Source: Oribacterium sp. P6A1
GTDB lineage: Bacteria; Bacillota; Clostridia; Lachnospirales; Lachnospiraceae
Assembly (NCBI RefSeq): GCF_000702885.1
Contig: NZ_JNKO01000012.1
Coordinates: forward strand, 1 to 64,000
Direction of reading: 5' to 3'
Length of the DNA stretch: 64,000 nt
The translations under genes and the position numbers were made by a program. Below the pieces are notes generated by a model, which was given only the letters and a program-made list of their open reading frames with translations, was not told where the DNA came from and did no database searches. Positions 16,175 to 25,784 of the stretch are shown here, in pieces. The number at the start of each line of letters is the position of its first letter. Position 1 is the first letter of the stretch.

Positions 16175-18025
16175 TCAGCCGACCGGCGGAGACAGCTCCT
16201 GTCCATAAATGATATAGGTAAGTCCGTCAGCATTTTTTATAAAAGGAATGTTCAGGATACCTTCCGTATGACATAGAACAAGTACACTTGTACCATCACT
16301 GAACAGTACCTTGTATGTCTCCCCGGCGGTCACTCCTGCACTTACAAGAACATCCACTGTTTCTGAGACTGAGTCTGCAAACATCCCGTTGAAGCTTACA
16401 ACACCTGCTCCCTTAATGTTTTCTGTCCTCATGGTGACTGCATCCGATAAAAAACTGTTTATGGCAGTTAAGGTGTCTAAAGGTCTCAATACATCAGAAA
16501 CTCTCTGTACCCGGTATTCCCCTTTGTTATTTACCGAAATGATATGTAATCCCATGACCTCTTCAGAAAAAGCTGAACCATAATCCGTGGAGGTTGAAGT
16601 TTTTTTATTATCACTTGTGTCGGACCCGTCATCGGAACTTATGTCATTTGCAGACTTTGTCAATCTGACACCGACTTCAACTCCGCCGCCTCTTGGAACG
16701 ACCAGATAAGCATTTCCTTTACCATCTGACACGATCCTGTAATTGCTGTTTCCATTGACATCATAGAATTCCGCCCTGTGGCCTGAGGGGATATCCACCT
16801 TGAGATAAACTGTTTTATCCTGATTATCTGTATACATACCGCTTATATATTTGCCGTTTCCACTGAGAGAGATGCTCGGAGAAGCCTTTATGATATAGTT
16901 TATCTCTTTCTCAGCCACTTCTGCACAGCTGTATTCAAGCTCTCCTGTTTCTGAATTTGTCTTCATGCTTTCCGCAACCGCTTTGCCACCGGATGTATCA
17001 ACCTTCCATACCGATATGTCAATATTCTCTGCCGAGTCTCCATACTGAAATACCAGATTATGATCACGCCCTGAAACCGTACCATTAACTATAAGATCGA
17101 TATGGGTGTCATCTGCTTTCTTGTTTATCAGGACAGCCTGTCCCTCCTGTCCGTTCTGTACGACATTACCGTCAATATATGCTTTTATATCTCCATTTAC
17201 AGACCACAGATCTACTCCATCTGAATCCGGACCTGAAGAAACCACATCTCCCATGACAGTTGCAGAGGCATCACCATCCTCTGTATAAAGAAAGACGCCT
17301 ATTGCCAGATCCTTTTCTGACTCGGCACTCACGCTCCCGGATACTTCAACATTTATTGTTCCGCTTTTGGCCTCCGCAAAGACCCCCTCAGCAGTCTTAC
17401 GAGCTTTAACTTCAACATCATTTCCAACGGTCACGGCCGTCACTCCGCCACTATCACTTGACGGAACTATACCGAAGGCTGAATCTGAATAAGATGTGGT
17501 CTTTATATCCTCTTCTATTTCTACCACCGTGCTGCCATTGCCGGAGCTGCCTGCTTTAACACCGATATCCTTTCCTTCAGATGTTACATTTATATTTTTC
17601 GCACTGACTTCAGTAACTGCTTCATTTTCAGCCGATGCGTCAATGCCGTAGGCCAGGTCCTCCGATATCACCGTTACATCCCCGCCTATGTTGACATCGG
17701 CATTTGAAACATTATCATCATCCTTTTTACCGGATGATGAGGTTGCTACACCTATTGAAGAATTCCACGAATCACTGTCTTTACTGGTTTCAACATCACC
17801 TTTAATATCTACCGTGACCTTATCACCGTCCCTCATGGATACTATCACCGCCGGCGAACCATCATCGGAGCTTGCAGATTCTTTTTCTATAGATTCTTCA
17901 TGCTGAGTTCCTGTCACCGCTATAACATTAGTCGCCAATGCCGGAACAGAAATACAGTTACTTAACAAAACTGTAACTAAAATCGCCGTAAACTTTTTTG
18001 TTTTACATAAGTTCCTTCTTATCAT
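16175..18025 (-). CDS. secreted surface protein with beta-repeat region
   Basis: A 616-residue exported protein. The signal peptide is clear (KKFTAILVTVLLSNCISVPALA, cleavage near residue 32). Residues 50-330 contain repeated short beta-like units rich in Val, Asp, Gly and Ser (VNIGGDVTVISED, VTVGNDVEVKARK, INVEVSGSVSAES), typical of right-handed beta-helix adhesins or autotransporter-like passengers. The C-terminal third is more globular and follows a Ser/Asp linker near 470. There is no LPXTG or S-layer motif, so how it stays at the surface is unknown. GGAGG lies 7 bases before the ATG. It is probably transcribed alone. Confidence 0.8.
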   Translation of the reverse strand: MIRRNLCKTKKFTAILVTVLLSNCISVPALATNVIAVTGTQHEESIEKESASSDDGSPAVIVSMRDGDKVTVDIKGDVETSKDSDSWNSSIGVATSSSGKKDDDNVSNADVNIGGDVTVISEDLAYGIDASAENEAVTEVSAKNINVTSEGKDIGVKAGSSGNGSTVVEIEEDIKTTSYSDSAFGIVPSSDSGGVTAVTVGNDVEVKARKTAEGVFAEAKSGTINVEVSGSVSAESEKDLAIGVFLYTEDGDASATVMGDVVSSGPDSDGVDLWSVNGDIKAYIDGNVVQNGQEGQAVLINKKADDTHIDLIVNGTVSGRDHNLVFQYGDSAENIDISVWKVDTSGGKAVAESMKTNSETGELEYSCAEVAEKEINYIIKASPSISLSGNGKYISGMYTDNQDKTVYLKVDIPSGHRAEFYDVNGNSNYRIVSDGKGNAYLVVPRGGGVEVGVRLTKSANDISSDDGSDTSDNKKTSTSTDYGSAFSEEVMGLHIISVNNKGEYRVQRVSDVLRPLDTLTAINSFLSDAVTMRTENIKGAGVVSFNGMFADSVSETVDVLVSAGVTAGETYKVLFSDGTSVLVLCHTEGILNIPFIKNADGLTYIIYGQELSPPVG

Positions 18026-18127
18026 TATGAGTCCTCCATTTCTGCCTCTTAGGACAGATTCTCACTAAAATCTCATATGATTTTTCGCATACTTATTTAT
18101 AAATTCGGCATTTTTTGAGAAAAAATT

Positions 18128-18183
18128 AAACGTGAGTATACGGAACACAATAAGATACTTTAGTGCTCTTTATACTCACGTTT
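18128..18183 (-). terminator. terminator after RraA-like gene
   Basis: AAACGTGAGTATA (18128-18140) and TATACTCACGTTT (18171-18183) form a 13-bp perfect stem. On the minus strand it is followed by TAATTTTTTCTC, a T-rich tail, about 20 bases past the RraA-like stop codon. Confidence 0.8.
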
Positions 18184-18201
18184 TAATCTATGCGGCAGAT
18201 A

Positions 18202-18876
18202 TCAGACTATGGTGCAGCCTATCTGCTCAAGCCTCTCCCAGACAAAGTTCTGGGTCATGGATCCGGTCTCTTCAAGCTCCTTGAGAAGGAGCTCTTCCTT
18301 CTGCTTTGTCTTGATGGTATTTTCGTAAACTTCCTTTGCGTACTCAGGCTTGATAAAGACGATTCCGTCCTGGTCACCTACTACGATATCTCCCGGATTA
18401 ACCAGCTGTCCTCCGCAGACGATGGGAACATTGACCTCGCCAGGACCGTTGAAGAAAGGACCGTTAGGGCTCACTCCCTTTGCGAAAACAGGGAAATCCA
18501 GCTCTGAAAGCACCATACTGTCACGAAGGGCACCGTCACAGATGATTCCGGCAGCGCCTGCCTTCATGGCATACTTTGTTGTGACTTCACCGATAACAGC
18601 TCTGTCTTCAAATCCACCCGCATCAATTACTATTACATCTCCGGGCTTAACATACTTAAGTGCAGCTCTGAACATAAGGTTATCTCCGTGAGGAAGCTTT
18701 ATGGTAAAAGCCGTACCTACAACAGTCTTTCCTGTGAAGGATGAAATCTTATGGAAAACCGCCTGGGTTCTGGACATGTTATCATCAAGATCAGCAACCT
18801 GAAGTCCCTCAAAAAGCGAAACCAGTGACCTGTCCGGTCTCTTGAAATCTGTTATTATCTGACATCCTATAGACAT
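18202..18876 (-). CDS. RraA-like protein (HMG/CHA aldolase or oxaloacetate decarboxylase type)
   Basis: A 224-residue protein of the RraA/dimethylmenaquinone methyltransferase-like fold. It has the conserved GDVIVIDAGG (about residue 87), the substrate-binding Arg in ICDGALRDSMVL (about 116), and VGDQDGIVFI (about 173). Members with these residues are class II pyruvate aldolases or oxaloacetate decarboxylases needing a divalent metal; others inhibit RNase E, which this lineage generally lacks. I therefore favour an aldolase/decarboxylase role. The ATG at 18876 has GGAG 7 bases upstream; the longer frame to 18960 lacks support. A divergently oriented LysR gene may control it. Confidence 0.85.
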   Translation of the reverse strand: MSIGCQIITDFKRPDRSLVSLFEGLQVADLDDNMSRTQAVFHKISSFTGKTVVGTAFTIKLPHGDNLMFRAALKYVKPGDVIVIDAGGFEDRAVIGEVTTKYAMKAGAAGIICDGALRDSMVLSELDFPVFAKGVSPNGPFFNGPGEVNVPIVCGGQLVNPGDIVVGDQDGIVFIKPEYAKEVYENTIKTKQKEELLLKELEETGSMTQNFVWERLEQIGCTIV

Positions 18877-19181
18877 ATATTTTCTCCTTATTACTATGAT
18901 GCAAGTGTAAAAAAAAATCTGCCACTCACTTATGACGCCACCGCACACATTCGTGTGCAAGGTGTTACTGATAAAAACTCAATCATATATTCGGTGTCAT
19001 ACTATAGTTCTTTAGATTTCATTTGAAAAATACAGGTTTTTTATATACTATTAGTTTTATTAATAATATTGAGCGCAATTCACATTTATTATAGTAACAA
19101 TCTATATTTTGATAATATCAGCAGCTCCGGAAACCTACCTCCGGAAAATCAATTAAAACAAGTAATATAAGAGGCACGTCC
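18877..19181. promoter_or_regulatory. divergent promoter region between RraA-like and LysR genes
   Basis: About 300 AT-rich bases separate the two divergent genes, the usual place for a LysR-type regulator to bind and control both its own gene and the neighbour. I see no single clear operator, but the stretch near 19020-19110 holds several T-N11-A-type partial palindromes. No gene is seen in it. Confidence 0.45.
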
Positions 19182-20075
19182 ATGATCACCATAAAACAGA
19201 TGAAGTATTTCCTTTCCGTCTGCAGAACAGAAAATCTCAGTAAATCAGCCAAAGAGCTTTTTGTTTCCCAACCTACCCTTTCCGTTGCCATAAAGGAACT
19301 TGAACAGGAAACCTCCACCCACCTTTTCATGAGGAAGGGAACCCATATAACCCTGACAGAAGCCGGAAGGAAGCTCAGGGATGAAATAAAAAAGATCATG
19401 GAGCACTACAATAAGATGAACTCCATGATAGAATCGGGAATTTTGAACACCGACTATCTCCGTCTCGGCTACTCCACCATCATCGGCAGCGAATCCCTGC
19501 CTCTTATATACAGAAGATTCACGGAAAGCTATCCTTCCATCCATCTGGAGATCTCAGAGGGTGCCGGATGGAACCTTCTCCAGAAGCTGGATGAGGACGA
19601 GCTTGACGCAGTTCTGACTGTAGAGAATTACTCTCAGGAAAGTCTCTGGAAGAAAAGATTTGAAACAAAAAAGATAAAAGCCTCAATCCTTGAGTATTGT
19701 GTAAGTGAAAAAAGTCCCCTTGCAGGCAAGGAGACTATCACTCTTGAAGAAATTTCAAAGGAACCGCTTATTCTGTTTGATCAGGCCTTTCCTCTTTCCG
19801 GAACCATCGAAAATATCTTCAGTGACAGAGGCTATGATCTCAAAGTGGTTCTCAGAAGCTCCCAGATTTTCATGGTGTCCCGTTTCATCGAAGAAGGTCT
19901 GGGAGGCGGCTTCCTCCCTGCATCGGCATGCAGAGAGAACTTAAAGCTTGTTCCCTTGGACTGCCCTGAGCTCACCCACTCTTCCGGTATGGAAGCAAGG
20001 GTTTACTGGAAAAAGCATTCTGCCCCGGACCGGCCCCTGGCACTGTTTCTTAATCTTCTGGATTCCATAATGTGA
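19182..20075 (+). CDS. LysR-family transcriptional regulator
   Basis: A 297-residue DNA-binding regulator. The N-terminal winged helix-turn-helix is canonical (ITIKQMKYFLSVCRTENLSKSAKELFVSQPTLSVAIKELE, given in parts: residues 2-41), followed by a type-2 periplasmic-binding-like effector domain (about 90-295). Such regulators bind a small metabolite. The gene diverges from the RraA-like gene, so that enzyme's substrate or product is the likely effector (inference). GAGG lies 7 bases before the ATG. The gene ends 26 bases from the convergent permease gene. Confidence 0.92.
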   Translation: MITIKQMKYFLSVCRTENLSKSAKELFVSQPTLSVAIKELEQETSTHLFMRKGTHITLTEAGRKLRDEIKKIMEHYNKMNSMIESGILNTDYLRLGYSTIIGSESLPLIYRRFTESYPSIHLEISEGAGWNLLQKLDEDELDAVLTVENYSQESLWKKRFETKKIKASILEYCVSEKSPLAGKETITLEEISKEPLILFDQAFPLSGTIENIFSDRGYDLKVVLRSSQIFMVSRFIEEGLGGGFLPASACRENLKLVPLDCPELTHSSGMEARVYWKKHSAPDRPLALFLNLLDSIM

Positions 20076-20101
20076 TATGCTTTGTCAAAACCAACAAACC
20101 T

Positions 20102-21133
20102 TTAGAACAGGCTGCTTTCACTGTCTATAGCCTTTATGATACGGTTCGTCACCATTAAAAGTACAAAACCCACTATGCTCTGCAGGAAGGACGTGGCAGC
20201 GGAAAAACTGAAATTGGCCTGCTGCATCAGCGCCTTATAGACATAAACATCCAGGGTCTGGGTCACACTCTGCAAAGATCCCGAATCCAGCGGTACCTGG
20301 TAGAACAGACCGAAATCCGAATTCAATATGGTGCCGATACGGAGAATAAATACTGTACAAATGGTGGGGCGAAGATGCGGCAGTGTAATGTAACGTACCC
20401 TCTGTAAAAATGTTGCCCCATCCAACACTGCCCCTTCATATAAGGAACGGTCAATGGCCGTCACCGCACATAGATATATGATCATTGCGTATCCGGTGGA
20501 TTTCCATAACTCGGTGATGATAAGTATCACTCTCCAGTATCCGGGAGACTGGTACCACTGTATACCCTCCATCACGAAGATCCTCATAAGGTGGTTCACC
20601 TGTCCTTCATTGGTTGCCAGAAATGCATATACCAGATATCCCACTATAACCCATGAAAGAAAATACGGAAGAACCATAACCATCTGAATGAAGCCTTTAA
20701 ACTTCACACTGTGTATCTCCGTGAGAAAAATCGCAATAAATACAGGTATGGCTATTCCCAAAATGATGAAGAAAAAGTTATAGAAAAGCGTGTTCCATAT
20801 GATTCCGGACATATCCGATGAACGGAGCAGAAAGCTGAAATTATCAAGTCCTGCCCAGGGACTGTTTATGAAGAGATTTTTAAGAAGAAACTCCCCCGGC
20901 TTCGGTGTAAAATGCTTAAAGGCAAAGAGAATCCCGAACATAGGCAGATAGCAGAAACAAAGATACCATACGATGGCCGGAAGAGACATTAACATAAAAA
21001 TCCTGTTTCTCTTTCCGGTATATCCTGATGGTCTGTTAAGAGACCCCGGCTCAGTCTGTTCTCCTCCGGCTTTGATATCTTCCGCTGCAGCATTACTTCC
21101 TCTTTCATCCCTCATTTTCTCAGTTTCCGTCAT
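20102..21133 (-). CDS. ABC sugar importer permease, LplB type
   Basis: A 343-residue inner-membrane permease of the LplB/polysaccharide uptake family with six membrane helices after a polar 35-residue N-terminus. The EAA loop that docks the ATPase is visible as YEGAVLDGATFLQRVRYITLP (about residues 250-270). It works with the binding protein and second permease encoded just upstream. The operon encodes no ATPase, as is usual for this family, which shares an MsmX-like ATPase. The start lies inside the 3' end of the binding-protein gene (14-base overlap) with AGGG 8 bases upstream. Sugar specificity cannot be read from the sequence. Confidence 0.92.
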   Translation of the reverse strand: MTETEKMRDERGSNAAAEDIKAGGEQTEPGSLNRPSGYTGKRNRIFMLMSLPAIVWYLCFCYLPMFGILFAFKHFTPKPGEFLLKNLFINSPWAGLDNFSFLLRSSDMSGIIWNTLFYNFFFIILGIAIPVFIAIFLTEIHSVKFKGFIQMVMVLPYFLSWVIVGYLVYAFLATNEGQVNHLMRIFVMEGIQWYQSPGYWRVILIITELWKSTGYAMIIYLCAVTAIDRSLYEGAVLDGATFLQRVRYITLPHLRPTICTVFILRIGTILNSDFGLFYQVPLDSGSLQSVTQTLDVYVYKALMQQANFSFSAATSFLQSIVGFVLLMVTNRIIKAIDSESSLF

Positions 21134-22637
21134 TACTTATTCCCTTCTCTCCGGTTTCCTTACTTCTGTTCCACTCCGAAAGCTGCGATCTTATATCCTG
21201 AAGAAGCTCATCCATCCCGGCAGCCTCCATTCTCCTCTTTATCTCAGGCAGCACCACATCCGGATCACTGGTGCCGGTCCTGAGTTCTGCCCCGTAATCG
21301 CTGTAAATCGCCTGAAGGGCTGCGATGATATCCTCTTTTCCTGTCTGATCATAGGAAAAACCGTTTAAGGCACTGTGGATACCCTCTGTCTCGTACTCTT
21401 CAAACACTCCCTTCCACTGATCCGGATCCGCAAGAAAAGATCTGCTGACAGATTCAACAGATGCTGCTGCAGACGGACCGGTCTGATAAAGCATCAGATA
21501 GTATCTGTCTCTCCCGGCAGGAGTCCTCAGGACAGTACCGTTTTCCAGATACTCAAAGTGCTTACCCTCTATACCGTAGGCAAGAATATCCCGGAATTTC
21601 TTATCCGTACTGAGAAGTTCCATATACTTAAGGCAGGCTTCCGCATGCTTTTCGTCACAGGCAGCCGAGACACCGAACATGGCCCCCTGTCCACTGGATC
21701 GTGACAGGAAGGGTCCCTCAAAGGTGGAGATCTTGACATTGAACCCCCACTCCTCCGGATTCGAGTATCCCTGATAGCCTTTCCAGGCAACACCGAACCT
21801 TACCGGGATAGACTTGTCAGAGGCCGTTGACTCAATTGTGGCAGCATCCGGGTGTATGTATCCCGCCTTGTACCATTTATGAAAAAGCCTGAATTTTTCC
21901 ACCAGCTCTTCGCACTCATAAAAAGGCACAACCTCTTCCGCTTCCTGCCCATCTCCGAAGGGCACCACTACAATGGGATTCACTATACGCTCAAGAAAAT
22001 TGAGATATCCCCCGGGACCTGATTTAGTCATTTCCAGCGGGAACTTATCCGGAAAATCCTTTTTATAGACCTCCAGAAAGGGTTCAATGTCTCTGATGGT
22101 CATTCTCTCAGGAATCACCATCCCCTTCTCCCCCTCAAAATAATCGGCATTAAGACGGAACATCTCCTCCGCCCCCATGTCTTTAAGAAGCGGCACTCCG
22201 TATATCCTGCCATTCACAGCTGCACAGTCCCAGTACGGATCCACATACTCATATAATTCCGGTGTCTTCTCCTTAACCAGGTCTGTTATATCGTAGTAAA
22301 GTCCTGCCGACGCATTTTTATCATAGTTATTGATCCAGGAGGAAGTATAGACCATATCATAGTACTCTCCCGATGCCATCATGAGATTTATCTTATCTCC
22401 CGGCTGGAACTCAAGGTCCACAGTCACGCCGATCTTTTCCTGGGATATGGCATTGGCCTTCTCCATGACCTCTTTTATATCGAGAGGGACATCTACTGCC
22501 TGATATGTAACAAACCTCAGATTGATCACACCATCCGCCTCTTCCTTTTTTCCGCATCCTGTAAACAGCACCGAAAACACAGGAATCAAGGCCATAAGAA
22601 ACCTCATACCGGTCTTTTTAAATAATCTTTCACTCAT
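21120..22637 (-). CDS. extracellular solute-binding lipoprotein for the ABC sugar importer
   Basis: A 505-residue lipoprotein. The signal peptide FLMALIPVFSVLFTGCGKK ends in the lipobox FTGC, with the modified Cys at about residue 28. The mature part has the fold of family-1 sugar-binding proteins (FEGEKGMVIPERMTI, GYIHPDAATI segments) similar to LipO of LplB/LplC systems. I choose the ATG at 22637 because the signal peptide then starts normally and AGAGG lies upstream; a longer frame to 22673 adds 12 residues. It lies between the two permease genes and overlaps the downstream one by 14 bases. Confidence 0.9.
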   Translation of the reverse strand: MSERLFKKTGMRFLMALIPVFSVLFTGCGKKEEADGVINLRFVTYQAVDVPLDIKEVMEKANAISQEKIGVTVDLEFQPGDKINLMMASGEYYDMVYTSSWINNYDKNASAGLYYDITDLVKEKTPELYEYVDPYWDCAAVNGRIYGVPLLKDMGAEEMFRLNADYFEGEKGMVIPERMTIRDIEPFLEVYKKDFPDKFPLEMTKSGPGGYLNFLERIVNPIVVVPFGDGQEAEEVVPFYECEELVEKFRLFHKWYKAGYIHPDAATIESTASDKSIPVRFGVAWKGYQGYSNPEEWGFNVKISTFEGPFLSRSSGQGAMFGVSAACDEKHAEACLKYMELLSTDKKFRDILAYGIEGKHFEYLENGTVLRTPAGRDRYYLMLYQTGPSAAASVESVSRSFLADPDQWKGVFEEYETEGIHSALNGFSYDQTGKEDIIAALQAIYSDYGAELRTGTSDPDVVLPEIKRRMEAAGMDELLQDIRSQLSEWNRSKETGEKGISNDGN

Positions 22638-22689
22638 ACATAAATGTCCTCTGACTCTCAAAAACATCTTCATCTGTCAAAGATGTGTT

Positions 22690-23640
22690 TTATCCCTTGA
22701 TGGCGCCTATAGTCATTCCGTTCTTCAGGAACCTGTGGAAAAACGGAAGCAGTATCATGATGGGAAGGATAACTATCACAACCATGACCATACGCACAGT
22801 CACAGCCGGAGGTACGTATGTAATGGCTCCTGACATATACTGGGCATCTCTGGACAGCCTTTCTATACTCATATCCATATTCACAAGTACATACTGCAGG
22901 GGATAAAGCTCCGTGTGATTGCTGTCCAGATAAAGGAGGGCCGGATACCATGAACTCCAGTAAGAAAAGCTCTGAAAAACCGATACCGTCATTATTACAG
23001 GCTTTGAAATAGGCAAGACCACCAGTCTGAAGGTCTGGAAGGGATCACAGCCGTCAAGCTCTGCAGCTTCGATAAGAGAATCCGGTATGGATATATGGAA
23101 ATAGTTTCTCAGTATCATGATATACCAGGTGGAACAAAGCCCCGGCAGTATCAGTGCTAAATAAGTGTTTTTCAGATGAAATATCTGGGTGTTTACCATA
23201 TAGGATGAAACCAGTCCTCCGGAAAACATCATAGGTATCATGAGAAAAAGAAGCATCGGTCTCCTGAAGCTAAACTCCTTCCTGGATACCGCATACGCAA
23301 TCGGACACATGACGAGAAGTCCTGTCAGAGTACCTGACAGGGTGATAAAAACAGAATTTAAAAAAGCTCTGAACAAATATTCTCCGGAGTTAAAGAGATA
23401 CCGGTAAGCATCCAGAGAGAAGCTCTTGGGAAAAAAGCTGTATCCAAGTTCCGTTACACTCTCTTCGGAAGAAAAAGAAATAATGATAACCAGCAGTATG
23501 GGAAGAAATATCAAAAGAGCGATAAGTAAAAAAAACATACTCATCAATAAATTCACCGTTCCTGAATAGGCACTTTTCTGAGGTATGATATACTCTTCAG
23601 CTTTTGTCTTACCCGGATTATTTGGATTCATTTCTTTCAT
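22690..23640 (-). CDS. ABC sugar importer permease, LplC/YtcP type
   Basis: A 316-residue membrane permease with six helices and the EAA loop LIEAAELDGCDPFQTFRLVVLP (residues about 189-208 in two parts). It ends with the family-typical FFHRFLKNGMTIGAIKG. It is the first gene of the three-gene importer operon and pairs with the LplB-type permease. The start at 23640 has only a modest Shine-Dalgarno; an in-frame ATG three codons later is an alternative. Confidence 0.92.
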   Translation of the reverse strand: MKEMNPNNPGKTKAEEYIIPQKSAYSGTVNLLMSMFFLLIALLIFLPILLVIIISFSSEESVTELGYSFFPKSFSLDAYRYLFNSGEYLFRAFLNSVFITLSGTLTGLLVMCPIAYAVSRKEFSFRRPMLLFLMIPMMFSGGLVSSYMVNTQIFHLKNTYLALILPGLCSTWYIMILRNYFHISIPDSLIEAAELDGCDPFQTFRLVVLPISKPVIMTVSVFQSFSYWSSWYPALLYLDSNHTELYPLQYVLVNMDMSIERLSRDAQYMSGAITYVPPAVTVRMVMVVIVILPIMILLPFFHRFLKNGMTIGAIKG

Positions 23641-23723
23641 TCCATTTCCGCCTTTTTTTAATGTATAAGTCCTGTGTCAAAGTGACTGATCATTCTGTGA
23701 GCAAGCTGCCCTGATACTGCAGA

Positions 23724-25397
23724 TTATGCCATATTCGCATTATTATATATCTCCATATCCAGTTCTCCCTCACTTTTAGCTACGATTGTGGATACCGCCA
23801 CATCTCCGAGACAGTTACTCATGGTTCTGAACATTCCGCAAAGGGAATCTATACCCATAACAAGACCTATAGCTTCAACAGGAACACCAATCTGCGTCAA
23901 AAGGACAGAAAGACATATAAGTCCTGATCCCGGGATGCCCGGAGCTCCCATTGAAAGAACCACTATGGATATGAGCATGGAAAGCATGGCCCCTTCAGTA
24001 ATATGAACGCCATAGGTTTTTGCAAGTGCCAGCGCAAATACTCCGAGATATACACATGTTCCATCCATATTGAGAGTTGCGCCAAGAGGAAGGGCTAATG
24101 AAAAAATCCTCTTGCTGATACCTATTTTTTTCTCACACGCTTCCATGTTTATAGGGATAGAGGCATTGGAGGAAGCCATGGAGAACACCTGCAGCATGTA
24201 CGGCGCATATTTCCTTACGAAGGGGACAGGATTAATCCTTCCCATCACCACGATAAGGATGCAGTAAAAAGCCATCATCATAAAAAGTCCCAGTATAAAT
24301 GTTCCCACCATTTCAAGCGCCAATACTATGGTTTCAATACCCGGAGTCATAATCATAGACATTATGGAACAAAATATAGCTATGGGCATAACCTTGATGA
24401 TCATGGTTGTAACCTTCAGGAACAGGTCATTGCAGGCACTGAAAAGGTCCGTCAGCATATCCGAATACTTCCCGAGAAGACCCGTGGCGACACCACAGAT
24501 CACTGCCATGAAGATAAGCTGAAGCATATTTGCTTTCAGGAAGGGATTAATGATATCGGAAGGTACGATTCCCACTATTGTATCCTTTAAGGAAACCTCC
24601 ATGGTTTTTGATGTAATTGCCGAAGCGTCTTGAACCAGAGATTCCGCAAGGGCCGCGTCACCGGGCTTTAACAGATAAAAAGCACCGACACCCATCGCTA
24701 CCGCGATAAATGTTGTAAAAAGATACATTCCTATGATCTTTCCACCTATTCTTCCCAGGGCAGAAAGATCTGAAAACTGTACGATACATGAAATGATGGA
24801 AAAGAAAACCACCGGCGCAACTATCATCTTCAGTGCATTCATGTACATGGTCTTGATAGGAATAAGAAGCATGTTATTAAGGTTTTCGTTGATCTCTGCC
24901 GGAACAAAAGCCGTAAACAATATACCGCATACTATGGCAAGGACCATGGCTCCAAGAGTCCTGTAAAGGAATGTCCTCGGGGACCGTATAACAGTCATCC
25001 TTATATAGTTGACACCATTTTTATGTGTGTACCTTATATCCGCCGTCAGAGATTTCAAAATGATATTTCTAAGAGATTCCTGGATATCATCTCCATTATT
25101 TTCATCATTCAGAAGAGACGTGGATGCCATGTTATCCGCAAGAGAATACTCTTTTCCATCGGCTTTCAGTTCTATGGAGACATTACCGAATTCCGCCTTG
25201 AATACAACCGTTATCTTTCCCGCACCGTCACTGTTATCTCCGTGACTTATGAGACTGCCTGCCGCCTCTTCCACAGCAAGAACAGCCTTGACTCTGTTCC
25301 TTCTCTCTGTTTTACACTCATCAAGCTTTCCGCCCACAAACCGGGTAATCTCATCAAGACTTTGAATATCCGCACTAAATTGTCTTTTTTCTCTCAT
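23724..25397 (-). CDS. cation:dicarboxylate symporter with N-terminal RsbW-like domain
   Basis: A 557-residue transporter of the SDF (DAACS) family, taking up glutamate, aspartate or C4-dicarboxylates with sodium or protons. The transport domain (about 160-540) has the helical-hairpin SMASSNASIPINME and NMDGTCVYLGVFAL substrate and cation motifs. Unusually, the first 145 residues are soluble and resemble an anti-sigma-factor-type ATPase (REKRQFSADIQSLDEITRFV, KAVLAVEEAAGSLISHGD), although the nucleotide-binding motifs look weak. It could sense an intracellular signal or oligomerise the carrier. I use the ATG at 25397; a TTG at 25451 would add 18 residues. An insertion element lies 121 bases upstream. 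Confidence 0.88.
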   Translation of the reverse strand: MREKRQFSADIQSLDEITRFVGGKLDECKTERRNRVKAVLAVEEAAGSLISHGDNSDGAGKITVVFKAEFGNVSIELKADGKEYSLADNMASTSLLNDENNGDDIQESLRNIILKSLTADIRYTHKNGVNYIRMTVIRSPRTFLYRTLGAMVLAIVCGILFTAFVPAEINENLNNMLLIPIKTMYMNALKMIVAPVVFFSIISCIVQFSDLSALGRIGGKIIGMYLFTTFIAVAMGVGAFYLLKPGDAALAESLVQDASAITSKTMEVSLKDTIVGIVPSDIINPFLKANMLQLIFMAVICGVATGLLGKYSDMLTDLFSACNDLFLKVTTMIIKVMPIAIFCSIMSMIMTPGIETIVLALEMVGTFILGLFMMMAFYCILIVVMGRINPVPFVRKYAPYMLQVFSMASSNASIPINMEACEKKIGISKRIFSLALPLGATLNMDGTCVYLGVFALALAKTYGVHITEGAMLSMLISIVVLSMGAPGIPGSGLICLSVLLTQIGVPVEAIGLVMGIDSLCGMFRTMSNCLGDVAVSTIVAKSEGELDMEIYNNANMA

Positions 25398-25536
25398 GAT
25401 TCCCCATTTTAATTTAAATAGTATTTTTATTTCGGGCAAATATATACCCAATAATTATTTATATCGACATATTTTTTCAATTATTAATTTTTTGTAAAAA
25501 AATTGGGGGGATCGTTATTGTGAATTTCCTGTCCTT

Positions 25537-25779
25537 TTAACTCTCCTCATTTTCCCCATCCGTATTTTCCGTTAAGAAAGCCATTATCTCATCAAAACTT
25601 TTATTACTCTTGGTTATAGCACTGAGTAGTTTCTTGTTCCGGATCTCCTCCTGCTTTTTCATCAAATCATCAAGGATCGCTATGTCCTTATCCATCTTTT
25701 CTTTGTCTTTAAGCACGATAAGTTTCTGTTTCTCAACCCGTTCGTCTATTGATGATGCAGGTTTTCTTCCACGTTTCAT
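25537..25779 (-). CDS. 80-residue charged accessory protein of the insertion sequence
   Basis: A small Lys/Glu/Asp-rich helical protein that begins KRGRKPASSIDERVEKQK and has a coiled-coil-like middle (KMDKDIAILDDLMKKQEEIRNKK) and SFDEIMAFL near the end. It starts 5 bases after the transposase stop codon and ends 6 bases before the left terminal repeat, so it travels inside the element. The N-terminal GRKP could contact DNA in an AT-hook-like way (inference). Its role in transposition is unknown. It may be co-translated with the transposase. Confidence 0.65.
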   Translation of the reverse strand: MKRGRKPASSIDERVEKQKLIVLKDKEKMDKDIAILDDLMKKQEEIRNKKLLSAITKSNKSFDEIMAFLTENTDGENEES

Positions 25780-25784
25780 TATCT

